Source: Imperialibacter sp040222385
GTDB lineage: Bacteria > Bacteroidota > Bacteroidia > Cytophagales > Cyclobacteriaceae
DNA: 64,000 nucleotides
Direction of reading: 5' to 3'
NCBI RefSeq assembly: GCF_040222385.1
Contig: NZ_JAVKDF010000023.1
Coordinates: 186,001-250,000, forward strand
The position numbers and the translations under genes were made by a program. Under the pieces are notes generated by a model that saw nothing but the letters and a program-made list of their open reading frames with translations, ran no database searches and was not told the DNA's origin. Shown piece after piece: positions 24,084-33,583 of the stretch; the stretch's first letter is position 1, and every line of letters starts with the position of its first letter.

Positions 24084-27000
24084 TTAATCTCTATCCAATA
24101 GGACTTTCTTGAAATGGATACTGCGTCCTTCATCGTCAGTTAGCATTAGGATTACCGATTGTACTGAAGGGATATCATTTAAATCAATTTTGGTAGTAGT
24201 TTCGGTTATGTCAAATTCCAGGAGTATCCTTCCGTCCAGAGAGATAATTTGTCCTCTATAATTCACAGGAGCTTGTCTTAGGAACTCAAGGGTCAGATGG
24301 CTGCTTGCTGGGTTAGGGTAGATTTTAAAACTCGCCTCTGCTGACTTGCTTACCAATAGTGGAAACAGTGATATGCTTTCAACATCAGCCATCCCGTTTC
24401 CAGCCCTATCTGTCACATTTTTGTTATCAATATCTATAACACCCCCTTGGTTCTGTATAGGAAAGGAATAATAGACCAAATAGGAGTTTGGTGAGTTCTG
24501 TACGCTGACCGAATCTATCTTTATATCTTCAGTTTGTATAACATCTTTGTTAAATCCTACAATCTCTTCTGAAAACTCTACGGTAAAATATTTGGCTAGC
24601 AATGTTTCACGGTTAACGGTTACCTGGGCCGTTGGTGCTGTAATGTCATAGATAAGCTCAAGCGTTTGGCCTTGGTTAAAATTTCTTGACTTGTCGAAAA
24701 AAACGGAATCACCAATAACAATACTCAACAAGCCTTCTTCTACTGGCTCAATGTGCAGCATATAATTCAATGAATCGGTTGCTGTGAGGGAAAAATCTCC
24801 GTTTGTAACAATTACGTCGTTTGGTAAAAAGTCCTCTACTGGCTCCGACAAAGAAATAGTGATATCGAAATCCTTGTTTACAAATGCTTCCGAAGAGGCA
24901 ATCATTTGAAATGAAGGTGGGGTTGAATCGTAAAAAAAACTATACTTGAATTCTTCGTTATTTGAATTGCCAGCTAAATCGAAGAAAGACTCTCTATGGA
25001 GACCTACTTCTGCAGTTCCATCATGCACTGGCGCTCCAGTAATATAGGCATTGTTGTTGTCCACGGAGAGGTTCGCAATCGTGAAATTTTCTATGGTCAA
25101 GGCACTTGCAAAATCTACTTCAACAGGCTCGTCGAAAGAGATAGTTATTGTTAACCCTCCTTGCGACTCGTCATTTCTTTCATGGCTGCCCGATGCCAGG
25201 GGAGGAGTTGCATCATACACTAGCGTCTTCACGGCTTTTGTTTCATTGAAGTTGCCGGCAAGATCTGTTAATTTTTCAATGTCGATTGACAGTTCGACAA
25301 TTCCTTCCGACACGGGAGTAACCTTGCCCACAATGCTTGAGTCATTTCTTGACTGAAGCGAAAATGTAGCATTATGGACTGCTACGTCTAAAAAGTCAAA
25401 TCCAAGAACTTTCTCACTTGCTACCACCTCAACCACAAAAGACTCATTGGTATAGTCCTCTTTTTCAGTTACAAAGGATATGTGGGGGCTGGTTTTGTCA
25501 AACCAGAATGTCCTTGACTTTGGTTGGGGAAAAGGATTCAGGGCTTTGTCGGTAAAGGAGCTCTCAAGTACTGTAATTATTGCTTTTCCTTCAGCCAAGG
25601 GGTTAAGGGTTAAACTGTATTGGTTGCTGCCCAATTCTTTGAAGCCTGTTATTTCGCAGTTGTCAGTAACGACGTCAAGTGAGTCAAAACCCAACACCGG
25701 CTCATTAAACGTTAGCGTTATCTCCTGTTTTTTATTGATGGGTTGATTGTTGTTCCCAGAGATAGTGACGGTTGGTGGAGTATGATCAAAAGTAATCGAG
25801 GGGCTTGCAAACGTTTCGGCACTAAGATTTCCATTCAGATCCGAAAAAGCACCTTTATTTATTAATGCCTTGAAGATACCACCTTTAGACGGGGTGATTA
25901 GGGCTGTGTAGAGGCTATCGCCTATCTTGGAAAACTCACTTGCCGACATGTTAGTGCCTTGAATGTCCGAGAGTTCAAATCCTGTTACAGGCTCGTCGAA
26001 GCGGAAAGTTACCAGGAGAGGTTTGTTGATATAAAATATGGTGTCGGGACGTATTTCGACAGTTGGGTAGTGAGAGTCAAATACAAATGAATAAAAGAAT
26101 TCCTCTATGTTGGCGTTTTCTGCTCTGTCATGGAAACCCCCTTCACCCAGCTTAACGGATACAATACCATCTTTTATTGGTTGAAAAACAACAGTGAGCG
26201 TGTTTTCAGTCCAGGATTCTTGAATCAGCTCAAGGTTCTCAATTTGCAAAGCGCCCGAAGAGAAATCTTCAATGGGTTCTGAAAACATCAAATCCAAGGT
26301 GATCAGTTTGTCAGGGATGCTGTTCTCTACCAATTCAAACAGCACAGTGGGAGCTGTTGAATCATAAATCAATAATATACTTGCTTCGGCCTCGAAAAGG
26401 TTACCTGCTAAATCGGTGAGCACCTCTTTAGGAACGTTGATTACTATTTCAGTCTCCTCTATCGGGTTGATCATGACGCTGTAGCTACTATCCTGCCCAT
26501 TGAAAGCTACTATTTCTCCATTTGTGACGTTAATATCCCCAATATCAAAAGCTGTAACTTTTTCGTCGAACTTGAAGTTCACAACGAATGGCCCATTGAC
26601 AAACTGAGCGTGTTCAGTAGTAATAATTACTTCAGGCGAAGTCAAGTCATAGAAGCCCTCCAACAGCACAAATTCTTCATTGAAATTGCCGATGCTATCT
26701 GTGAAAGATGCAGTCCCGAGTTTTACCCGAAAGAGGCCTTCGTTATTTGGGATCAATCGCAAATGATAGCTGTTGTCGCCTTCGTCAAACGCTTCATAGG
26801 AGCAATTTGAGAACACTAGGTCATCTACGGTGAATTCCTTGATCTTCTCTGATGGATAAAAGGAGATCAGTAGCTCGTCCACATTTATGAAAACAGGAGA
26901 CTCTCCGGAAAAAAGAAGCAGCGGAGGGGTAACATCTGCTTTGGAAAAAAACTGCAAATGGTCATTGGTGTTACCTGCCCTATCTGAAAAGGAGCTTTCT

Positions 27001-30000
27001 TCAATTTCGATGATTATCTGCCCATCATCGATCGGGTTGATATCAAACGTAATTCCACTTGCAGTACTTGCGAAGTTCTCAAGGTTGGCATTTACTAAAA
27101 TGATGTCGTCTGCTGTGAAATCTACAATGGGTTCTTTAAAAGTTAAACTGATCTGAAAAGAGCTGTTAGTGATTTCAGGAAGAATCGGATCTTCGAGAAG
27201 TTCTGGTCTTGTATTGTCATAGGTGGTGATGGAAGCATAAGGCTGTAAATTTTCGTTACCCGCTAAATCTCTTATTGAATTGGCATGTAGTTCTATTGTA
27301 ACTTCACCTTCGTCCGTCGGAGCAATAGTTAAGTAGTAAATAGACCCCGACCCCGAAAGGTCTACAAACGACGAGTTTGACAATGAAAAATCCTCTTGTG
27401 AAAGACCAAATATTTCTTCTGAAAAAGTTAATTTGACTTCCCGGTTTTCATCGGAGAAAAACTCCGGCACATCCCATTCAACCAGTTCGGGTGCTACAAA
27501 ATCGAAGGCAATATTTTGCCCTGTCAGCGATTCCTCGGTTCCAACCGGGGGGAGCACCGTTACTGCCTCTACAGCATCACCCCGGGTTATTGTAAATGTG
27601 CCTGCAAAAGCATTTTCATTGCGGTAGTCGAGATGGGTACTTTTGTAGTTTACTTTGGCCTCATAGTCAAGAAAGACTGTCTGCGACTCAGCGTGGCTGT
27701 AAAAAGCCGTGTCAATTTTGTGGTCGTCAAATTCAAGAAGTAAGTAAGGTTCTCCTGTTACTTCTATCACTTCGTTAAAATCCACTGCAATTTGGAAGAT
27801 ATCACCTTCCTTGAAAGGCCCCGACTCGAGGGAACGGACGCCTGTGATAAATGGGGCATCTAACTCATAGAAGAAAGCTGACCCTGATTTGAAACCCGAT
27901 TCGGTATCGTTGTTGGGGGCACCCACTACAAGTGTATGCCCATACATGCTCACGTCGAAGCCAAATTCGGCCTCAGGGGCAGAGTTGCTTGGGAGTAAAG
28001 CAGAATCATGCAGGGTTTCTCCATTCCACCCGGTTGAAGGTTTCTTGAAAAGATAGGTTTTCCCCCTTTGCTCGTTGGCAGTAGAATCCATATAGTTGCC
28101 AACTGCGACGAAATTTGCAGTCGCTGATACAGCAGAGCCAAATCTTTCCCGATCAGTCTCTTCAGGGCCCATTAACGTGGCTGTGACACTTGCGTTTGTC
28201 CAATCGTTGTCTACATTTTCATGTACAAATACTTTACCTGCTTCGAAATTCGGCCATCTCAGAGCTGGTCGTGGATGACCAAAAAAAGCTACACCCGGTG
28301 CGATATCGATGTCTGTGAAATCAGTAAATATTGAGGTTTGTGGACTAGCCAGTGTCGCAGTTTCTGTCATATTGTGCCAAGTATTATTTGCTTGGAAAGC
28401 AAACATTCCGAATCTAGACCCAATTACTACTTCATCTTCGTAAATAGAGGCTAATCGCCCGAACCATCTGGCGCCAGTTGGATCTTGCATTGTGGTTAAT
28501 TCCGCCGATATCGAATAGACTCCATCAATTTTCTCAATAATGTAGCCTGTTCCCATACTGTGGGAGTCACCAGTGTAGAGCGCCGTCACTATAATTTTGC
28601 CTTTGTGGATATCTACTGACCTACCGAAGGCCCCTCCTTGTTTAGCAATTGGCTCAACAACCTTGATAGCGTTGTCAGAGCTCCAGCCGGTTGGCGACTT
28701 TTTATATATGTAGGCAGCACCTGCAGAGCTTTTTCCTTCATTTTTTCCAGGGCTTCCTACAACAAGTGTATTTCCGTAAATTGATACAGAGTACCCGAAA
28801 TTACCGAGCGGTTCCCCATCGAACGGGATGATTTTTGTTGCAAATTTCCAACCTGATTCCTTTCGCTCGTAAAGGTAAACAGCACCTGCGTTTTGTGCCG
28901 CTTCATCATCTTTGTAGCTGCCGATAGCGGCGTAGTTGCCAGAAATACTTACGGCCCAACCATACTCATCCCAAGTAGCGTTTTCAACTTGGAATTCAAG
29001 AATACTAGTTGGTTCTGAAATCTCAAAACCCTGACCAAACGTATAAATTTTGCCATGGCCACCTCCTGTACTCTTCATCGGGTCGCTGACAAGTAGGCTC
29101 GTGCCACTAATTATGATTTTGGAGCCGAATGCCCCATTTTTGTCAGGGCTAATATTGGTAACTTTCTCGGATATCTTTGAATTTTTCCATCCCTGAACGG
29201 GTTTGGTGAATATTAGGGCTAAACCCGAAGAAATGTTGTCATCTAATCCGTTAGCTGAACCAACGAATACTTTATCATTTGAGGCAGCAATTGAACTAAT
29301 TCGACCAGCTGCCTTTGTATTTACAGTTTCAAGAATCGCCTTTGGTAGGAATGAAACTTCAACTCCTTCAATCTTTGGTAGATCGTATATATGAATGTAA
29401 TCATTAGTTCGGCCCGCCTGTGAGTCATGCCCGGAGCTGATAAAGAGCTCGGAGTCATTGACGGCAAGGGTGTGGCCAAACTCCATACTTCGTCCTGGCA
29501 TCGTCGATAGAATGGTGGTAGAAATGTCAGTAGTTTCCCATCCATTTTCAGGTTTTTCGAAGTAGTATGCAGCGCCGATAAGGGCATTGTCGACAGTGTA
29601 GTTTGGAGCACCAATAATTGCAAAATTATTTTCTAGTAGCAGTGAGGAGTTCGAACCTCCAAGGTAGGCTCCATTAGGAATCATCAGTTTTGCATTTTCG
29701 ACCATGTTTTCCCATCCTGTTGCTGGTTTTTTGAAAATATGACCAACAGAAGAAGAACCAACCAATATTTCATCCTTATTGATTGAGAGTCGGCTACCAA
29801 ATCGACCGCCAAAGCTAGGCTCTGACATCCTTAAAATACATGTTTCGGTACCATCGCTCCAACTGGTACCAATCTTTTCATACAAAAACACAATCCCCGA
29901 AAAAGTTTGGCCATCTGCTTTATACTGAGGAGCTCCAACGGCAATAAGGTTATTGTAAATTGAAACTGACGCTCCAAATTGCATTTTATCCATTTTCAAA

Positions 30001-30266
30001 GAAGGTTCAAGTGTCGCTATTTTCACCCACGTGCCCTCAACTCTTTGAAAAACATAGGCAGCTCCAGCTTCAAACCCAAACTCATCACTTAAAAGGGCCC
30101 CAACCACCAAAATGTCATCATGTATTTCCATTGAAGCCCCGAAAAGGTCACCATCTGCCAGATCCTTTGTAGGAATAACGTTGGCTTTCTCGATCCACTC
30201 CTGCGAAAATGCTGGAATGCTGGAGAGCAACAAAAATGCAATTAAGTAACTTAAGGAATTCTTCAT
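24084..30266 (-). CDS. Giant T9SS-secreted surface protein: FG-GAP repeats plus 11 Ig-like repeats
   Basis: From the Met at 30266 (nine codons inside the longest frame, directly at the signal peptide MKNSLSYLIAFLLLSSIPAFSQ) the product is 2060 residues. Residues about 30-800 are repeated beta-propeller blades of FG-GAP type (recurring G-x-S-(V/I)-x-(I/V)-x-(G/N)-N and AGAAYVF). From about 860 to 1960 there are eleven tandem Ig-like units of about 95 residues, each with an L-T-F-(S/N/D)-E-P-V-type strand and ending in a D-x-A-G-N turn. The last ~85 residues (FKIYPNPASSHLTLEF onward) are a type A T9SS sorting domain. It is likely displayed on the cell surface as an adhesin. Base composition looks AT-richer than its neighbours. 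Confidence 0.9.
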   Translation of the reverse strand: MKNSLSYLIAFLLLSSIPAFSQEWIEKANVIPTKDLADGDLFGASMEIHDDILVVGALLSDEFGFEAGAAYVFQRVEGTWVKIATLEPSLKMDKMQFGASVSIYNNLIAVGAPQYKADGQTFSGIVFLYEKIGTSWSDGTETCILRMSEPSFGGRFGSRLSINKDEILVGSSSVGHIFKKPATGWENMVENAKLMIPNGAYLGGSNSSLLLENNFAIIGAPNYTVDNALIGAAYYFEKPENGWETTDISTTILSTMPGRSMEFGHTLAVNDSELFISSGHDSQAGRTNDYIHIYDLPKIEGVEVSFLPKAILETVNTKAAGRISSIAASNDKVFVGSANGLDDNISSGLALIFTKPVQGWKNSKISEKVTNISPDKNGAFGSKIIISGTSLLVSDPMKSTGGGHGKIYTFGQGFEISEPTSILEFQVENATWDEYGWAVSISGNYAAIGSYKDDEAAQNAGAVYLYERKESGWKFATKIIPFDGEPLGNFGYSVSIYGNTLVVGSPGKNEGKSSAGAAYIYKKSPTGWSSDNAIKVVEPIAKQGGAFGRSVDIHKGKIIVTALYTGDSHSMGTGYIIEKIDGVYSISAELTTMQDPTGARWFGRLASIYEDEVVIGSRFGMFAFQANNTWHNMTETATLASPQTSIFTDFTDIDIAPGVAFFGHPRPALRWPNFEAGKVFVHENVDNDWTNASVTATLMGPEETDRERFGSAVSATANFVAVGNYMDSTANEQRGKTYLFKKPSTGWNGETLHDSALLPSNSAPEAEFGFDVSMYGHTLVVGAPNNDTESGFKSGSAFFYELDAPFITGVRSLESGPFKEGDIFQIAVDFNEVIEVTGEPYLLLEFDDHKIDTAFYSHAESQTVFLDYEAKVNYKSTHLDYRNENAFAGTFTITRGDAVEAVTVLPPVGTEESLTGQNIAFDFVAPELVEWDVPEFFSDENREVKLTFSEEIFGLSQEDFSLSNSSFVDLSGSGSIYYLTIAPTDEGEVTIELHANSIRDLAGNENLQPYASITTYDNTRPELLEDPILPEITNSSFQISLTFKEPIVDFTADDIILVNANLENFASTASGITFDINPIDDGQIIIEIEESSFSDRAGNTNDHLQFFSKADVTPPLLLFSGESPVFINVDELLISFYPSEKIKEFTVDDLVFSNCSYEAFDEGDNSYHLRLIPNNEGLFRVKLGTASFTDSIGNFNEEFVLLEGFYDLTSPEVIITTEHAQFVNGPFVVNFKFDEKVTAFDIGDINVTNGEIVAFNGQDSSYSVMINPIEETEIVINVPKEVLTDLAGNLFEAEASILLIYDSTAPTVLFELVENSIPDKLITLDLMFSEPIEDFSSGALQIENLELIQESWTENTLTVVFQPIKDGIVSVKLGEGGFHDRAENANIEEFFYSFVFDSHYPTVEIRPDTIFYINKPLLVTFRFDEPVTGFELSDIQGTNMSASEFSKIGDSLYTALITPSKGGIFKALINKGAFSDLNGNLSAETFASPSITFDHTPPTVTISGNNNQPINKKQEITLTFNEPVLGFDSLDVVTDNCEITGFKELGSNQYSLTLNPLAEGKAIITVLESSFTDKALNPFPQPKSRTFWFDKTSPHISFVTEKEDYTNESFVVEVVASEKVLGFDFLDVAVHNATFSLQSRNDSSIVGKVTPVSEGIVELSIDIEKLTDLAGNFNETKAVKTLVYDATPPLASGSHERNDESQGGLTITISFDEPVEVDFASALTIENFTIANLSVDNNNAYITGAPVHDGTAEVGLHRESFFDLAGNSNNEEFKYSFFYDSTPPSFQMIASSEAFVNKDFDITISLSEPVEDFLPNDVIVTNGDFSLTATDSLNYMLHIEPVEEGLLSIVIGDSVFFDKSRNFNQGQTLELIYDITAPTAQVTVNRETLLAKYFTVEFSEEIVGFNKDVIQTEDIKIDSVSVQNSPNSYLVYYSFPIQNQGGVIDIDNKNVTDRAGNGMADVESISLFPLLVSKSAEASFKIYPNPASSHLTLEFLRQAPVNYRGQIISLDGRILLEFDITETTTKIDLNDIPSVQSVILMLTDDEGRSIHFKKVLLDRD

Positions 30267-30365
30267 GAAGAATCGTATGGAGGCTCTAGTCAAATGTCGT
30301 TGAACAGATAAGATACCAAAGAAAGTGAAATGGGTAGAATAATCACCTGAAAAATATTTCTATAT

Positions 30366-30962
30366 TCAAAACAACTCCATTTGTTCAGGCAACAACCTGA
30401 AAGATTTTCTGTGGTAGGGTGTGATGCCGTGTGCTCGTATGGCATCCCGGTGATCCATAGTCGGGTAGCCCTTGTTTTTAGCCCATTGATAAACCGGAAA
30501 CTCCTCCCCAAGCTGCTCCATCCATTCGTCCCGGTAGGTTTTGGCGAGAATGGAAGCCGCCGCAATGCTGTAGTAAAGGCTGTCGCCTTTGATAATGCAA
30601 TTGTGAGGGAGTTCTTTATACTTTTTGAACCTGTTGCCGTCAATCAACAGGTGTTCAGGCACCTTTTTTAACTGATCTACCGCCCTGTGCATGGCCACAA
30701 ACGAGGCGTTCAGTATATTGATCTTATCTATTTCTTCAGGTGAACACCAGCCTATGGCCCAGGCAACAGCCGCCGATTTCACATCTTCTTTTAGCATCAT
30801 CCGTTGTTTTTCGCTGAGCTGCTTCGAGTCCGTGAGCACTTTGTGATGGAAGTCGGGAGGAAGGATGACTGCCGCAGCCACCACAGGCCCAGCCAGGCAG
30901 CCACGTCCTGCCTCGTCACAGCCAGCTTCGATAACGCCTTTGTTGAAGAATGGTAGCAGCAT
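30366..30962 (-). CDS. rnhB: Ribonuclease HII
   Basis: The protein (198 residues from ATG 30962; a TTG six codons upstream is less likely) has the RNase HII signature AGCDEAGRGCLAGPVVAAAVILP with the catalytic Asp and Glu, the third acidic residue in HLLIDGNRF, and the fourth in SIAAASILAKTYRDEWM. It removes ribonucleotides from DNA:RNA duplexes. Length is normal for the bacterial enzyme. It is monocistronic, with the giant surface gene downstream on the same strand. Confidence 0.95.
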   Translation of the reverse strand: MLLPFFNKGVIEAGCDEAGRGCLAGPVVAAAVILPPDFHHKVLTDSKQLSEKQRMMLKEDVKSAAVAWAIGWCSPEEIDKINILNASFVAMHRAVDQLKKVPEHLLIDGNRFKKYKELPHNCIIKGDSLYYSIAAASILAKTYRDEWMEQLGEEFPVYQWAKNKGYPTMDHRDAIRAHGITPYHRKSFRLLPEQMELF

Positions 30963-31048
30963 AGGTCTATTTGGAAACAATAATACGGCATTGAGAAAAG
31001 AATGCCTGAAAAATGTAAATTGAAACTAGAAACACCCCCTTACTTGTC

Positions 31049-32497
31049 ATGTCAACTTCAAAAAAACCGCCACGATCCGGCGATTCAGGCTCACGTAGAT
31101 CTTTTATTAAAAACTCCGCACTAATTGCATCGGGTATCACCATCGTGCCAAGGTTTGTGCTCGGCGGCAAAGGATTCGTTCCTCCCAGCGACACATTCTA
31201 TGCAGCAGGGATAGGGGTAGGCGGCAAAGGCGAAGTCGATGTGAAAGGCATAGGTGACTGCAAAAATGCCAAAGTCATCGCCCTCTGCGACGTGGACGAT
31301 AAGAGCGCTGAAAAGTCGGTCAAGCGTTTTCCGGGAGCCACCTACTACAAAGACTGGCGCATTATGCTAGACAAAGAAGGAAAGAACCTCGATGGTGTGT
31401 CTGTTACCACGCCGGATCACATGCATGCTCATCCGGCTCTGAGAGCCATGTCAATGGGCAAGCATGTGTATGTGCAAAAACCTCTTACCCATAACATTTA
31501 CGAAGCCAGGCTCCTTACCCAGGCTGCGGAGAAATACAAAGTGGTAACCCAAATGGGCAACCAGGGCGGATCTGGTGATGATGTGCGTACGGTAAAGGAA
31601 TGGGTGGATGCCGGTATGATCGGTGATGTTACCAGGGTTCATTCCTGGACCAACCGCCCCGTATGGCCTCAGGGGCTGCCCACGCCGAAGGGTAAGTTTG
31701 ATGTACCTGAAGCACTTGACTGGGATTTGTGGATAGGCTGTGCCGACTTTGTGGACTACAATCCAGCCTATCACCCGTTCAACTGGCGGGGTTGGTGGCC
31801 GTATGGCACCGGAGCACTTGGCGACATGGCTTGTCACATCCTTGATCCGTTTTTCAGAATACTACCAGTGAAATACGCCTCTGATGTCGAATGCAGTGCT
31901 TCGACCATCTGGTCCGATTTTTTTGTAGAGGCTGACTATCCTGACAGCTGCCCACCTTCTTCCATTATACACTTTACTTTCCCCAGAACGGATGGCAAAG
32001 GTGACATCAGGCTCACCTGGATGGACGGCGGCCTGCGACCGGAGAGGCCATTGGAGTTGCTTCCCGATGAAGAAATGGGCGACGTTGATGGCGGACTGAT
32101 CATGGAGGGTACCAAAGGAAAAATCATCACGGGAATGTGGGGACGGAAGCCCAAGCTGCTTCCGTCGTCGAGAATGAAGACAGAAACCTTTCCCGCAGAG
32201 ACAATTCCGAGAATTGCGAAAGGAGTTGATGGTCATTACGCCAATTGGGTTGATGCAGCTATGGCGGGTTATGGCAAAGGAGTGCCTAGCTCCCCATTTA
32301 ATTACAGTGGCCCGTTTACTGAGGCCATTTTGCTGGGCAATGTGGCGCTCAGAGCCTATCAAATCAAAGGAGGAAAGGGATACCCCGGCCGGAAAAAGCT
32401 GCTTTGGGATGCTGAGAACATGAAGGTGACAAATTTCGACGAAGCCAATCAGTTTGTTAAAAGGACTTACAGAAAGGGTTGGGAGCTTGTTGGCTGA
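31049..32497 (+). CDS. Gfo/Idh/MocA family oxidoreductase, Tat-exported
   Basis: The 482-residue protein has a twin-arginine signal (SRRSFIKNSALIASGITIVPRF). A Rossmann-type nucleotide region begins IGVGGKGEVDVKGIGDCKNAKVIALCDVDD, followed by VTTPDHMHAHPALRAMSMGKHVYVQKPLTHNIYEAR, which contains the E/Q-K-P motif of the family (here QKP). A long C-terminal beta-sheet domain follows. These periplasmic oxidoreductases of Bacteroidota act on sugars or glycosides with a tightly bound NAD(P), or hydrolyse glycosides by an oxidative route. The ROK kinase gene follows 69 bp downstream, pointing to carbohydrate use. Confidence 0.9.
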   Translation: MSTSKKPPRSGDSGSRRSFIKNSALIASGITIVPRFVLGGKGFVPPSDTFYAAGIGVGGKGEVDVKGIGDCKNAKVIALCDVDDKSAEKSVKRFPGATYYKDWRIMLDKEGKNLDGVSVTTPDHMHAHPALRAMSMGKHVYVQKPLTHNIYEARLLTQAAEKYKVVTQMGNQGGSGDDVRTVKEWVDAGMIGDVTRVHSWTNRPVWPQGLPTPKGKFDVPEALDWDLWIGCADFVDYNPAYHPFNWRGWWPYGTGALGDMACHILDPFFRILPVKYASDVECSASTIWSDFFVEADYPDSCPPSSIIHFTFPRTDGKGDIRLTWMDGGLRPERPLELLPDEEMGDVDGGLIMEGTKGKIITGMWGRKPKLLPSSRMKTETFPAETIPRIAKGVDGHYANWVDAAMAGYGKGVPSSPFNYSGPFTEAILLGNVALRAYQIKGGKGYPGRKKLLWDAENMKVTNFDEANQFVKRTYRKGWELVG

Positions 32498-32566
32498 AAG
32501 GGATTTTAATGTATGCTCTTTGCAATACAGCTATTTATTGGGCTATATTCGGCAAAAGTTTTTGTT

Positions 32567-33478
32567 ATGAGCAGACCACTTTGGGGTATTGACCTTGGGG
32601 GCACAAAGGTAGAGGGCGTCATTATTTCTTCAGATAAAAGGCCGGATGTAATTGCCAGACTGAGATTGCCAACAGAGGCCGATAAGGGATACGATCATAT
32701 CGTTGGGCAAATTTGCAAACTGGTAGATTTGCTCAAGACGGAAAGTGGCCTCACCCCTGAAAGTATTGGTATTGGAACGCCAGGTGCCATGGACCCAACT
32801 ACCAACACGTTGAAAAACTCTAATACCACCTGCCTCAATGGAAAGCCCCTGCGACAAGACCTTGAAAAGCAGCTAGGAATTCCTGTAGCTATGGCGAACG
32901 ACGCTAATTGTTTTGCCATTGCCGAAACCTTGTGGGGCGCTGTGCCCGATAAAGTGCCGGATGCGAAAGTTGTTTTTGGTGTCATTCTGGGCACCGGAGT
33001 GGGTGGAGGCCTGGTGATGTATGGTAAAGTACCGAATGGTCGCCATGGCATCGCCGGCGAGTGGGGTCATAATTTCCTTGATGCGTCAGGAGGGCCCTGC
33101 TATTGCGGGCATACTGGCTGCGTTGAGCAGGTTTTGTCAGGCCCAGCCCTTCAGAGATATTATGAGAGCCTGTCTGGTGAGAAACGAAAACTTCCGGAGA
33201 TTGTCGAGCGGGCTAAAACAGGAGACGACAAGGCTGCTGTGCAAACCATGGACAGAATGGTTGAGTTCTTTGGAAAAGCCATTGCTGTGATAATAAATAT
33301 CGTTGACCCTGACGCAGTTGTACTAGGAGGAGGAGTGGGTAATATTGACCTTTTGTACTCAAGGGGCGCAAAAGAAGCAGCGAAGCACCTGTTCAATCCC
33401 AGGCTGGAGACACCGTTTCTGAGACCAAAATTGGGCGATAGTGCGGGCGTTTTTGGAGCGGCACTCCTAACAGCATGA
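32567..33478 (+). CDS. ROK family sugar kinase
   Basis: From ATG 32567 the product is 303 residues. It has the N-terminal phosphate loop GIDLGGTKVEG, the catalytic Asp in MANDANCF (D112), the ExGH motif EWGH (E165-H168), the ROK zinc motif CYCGHTGCVE (C178, C180, C185), and the C-terminal ATP segment AVVLGGGVGN. These kinases phosphorylate glucose, fructose, N-acetylglucosamine or N-acetylmannosamine; the exact substrate is not predictable. It has no repressor helix-turn-helix domain. It likely forms an operon with the oxidoreductase upstream. Confidence 0.92.
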   Translation: MSRPLWGIDLGGTKVEGVIISSDKRPDVIARLRLPTEADKGYDHIVGQICKLVDLLKTESGLTPESIGIGTPGAMDPTTNTLKNSNTTCLNGKPLRQDLEKQLGIPVAMANDANCFAIAETLWGAVPDKVPDAKVVFGVILGTGVGGGLVMYGKVPNGRHGIAGEWGHNFLDASGGPCYCGHTGCVEQVLSGPALQRYYESLSGEKRKLPEIVERAKTGDDKAAVQTMDRMVEFFGKAIAVIINIVDPDAVVLGGGVGNIDLLYSRGAKEAAKHLFNPRLETPFLRPKLGDSAGVFGAALLTA

Positions 33479-33583
33479 GAGCTTTTATAAGTGCATTTTT
33501 TTCTTCGAATAGTAAAATATTGGGGCTTTGCTTAAATTTGGTTAAGTTTTCATCGTTTTTCAGCATACTGACTTCTTTATTGA

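Noticed and set aside
24084..30266. Repeated DNA inside the giant gene as a non-coding repeat array
   Set aside because: Repeats are in frame at about 95 codons and encode Ig-like units, so they are protein domain repeats.
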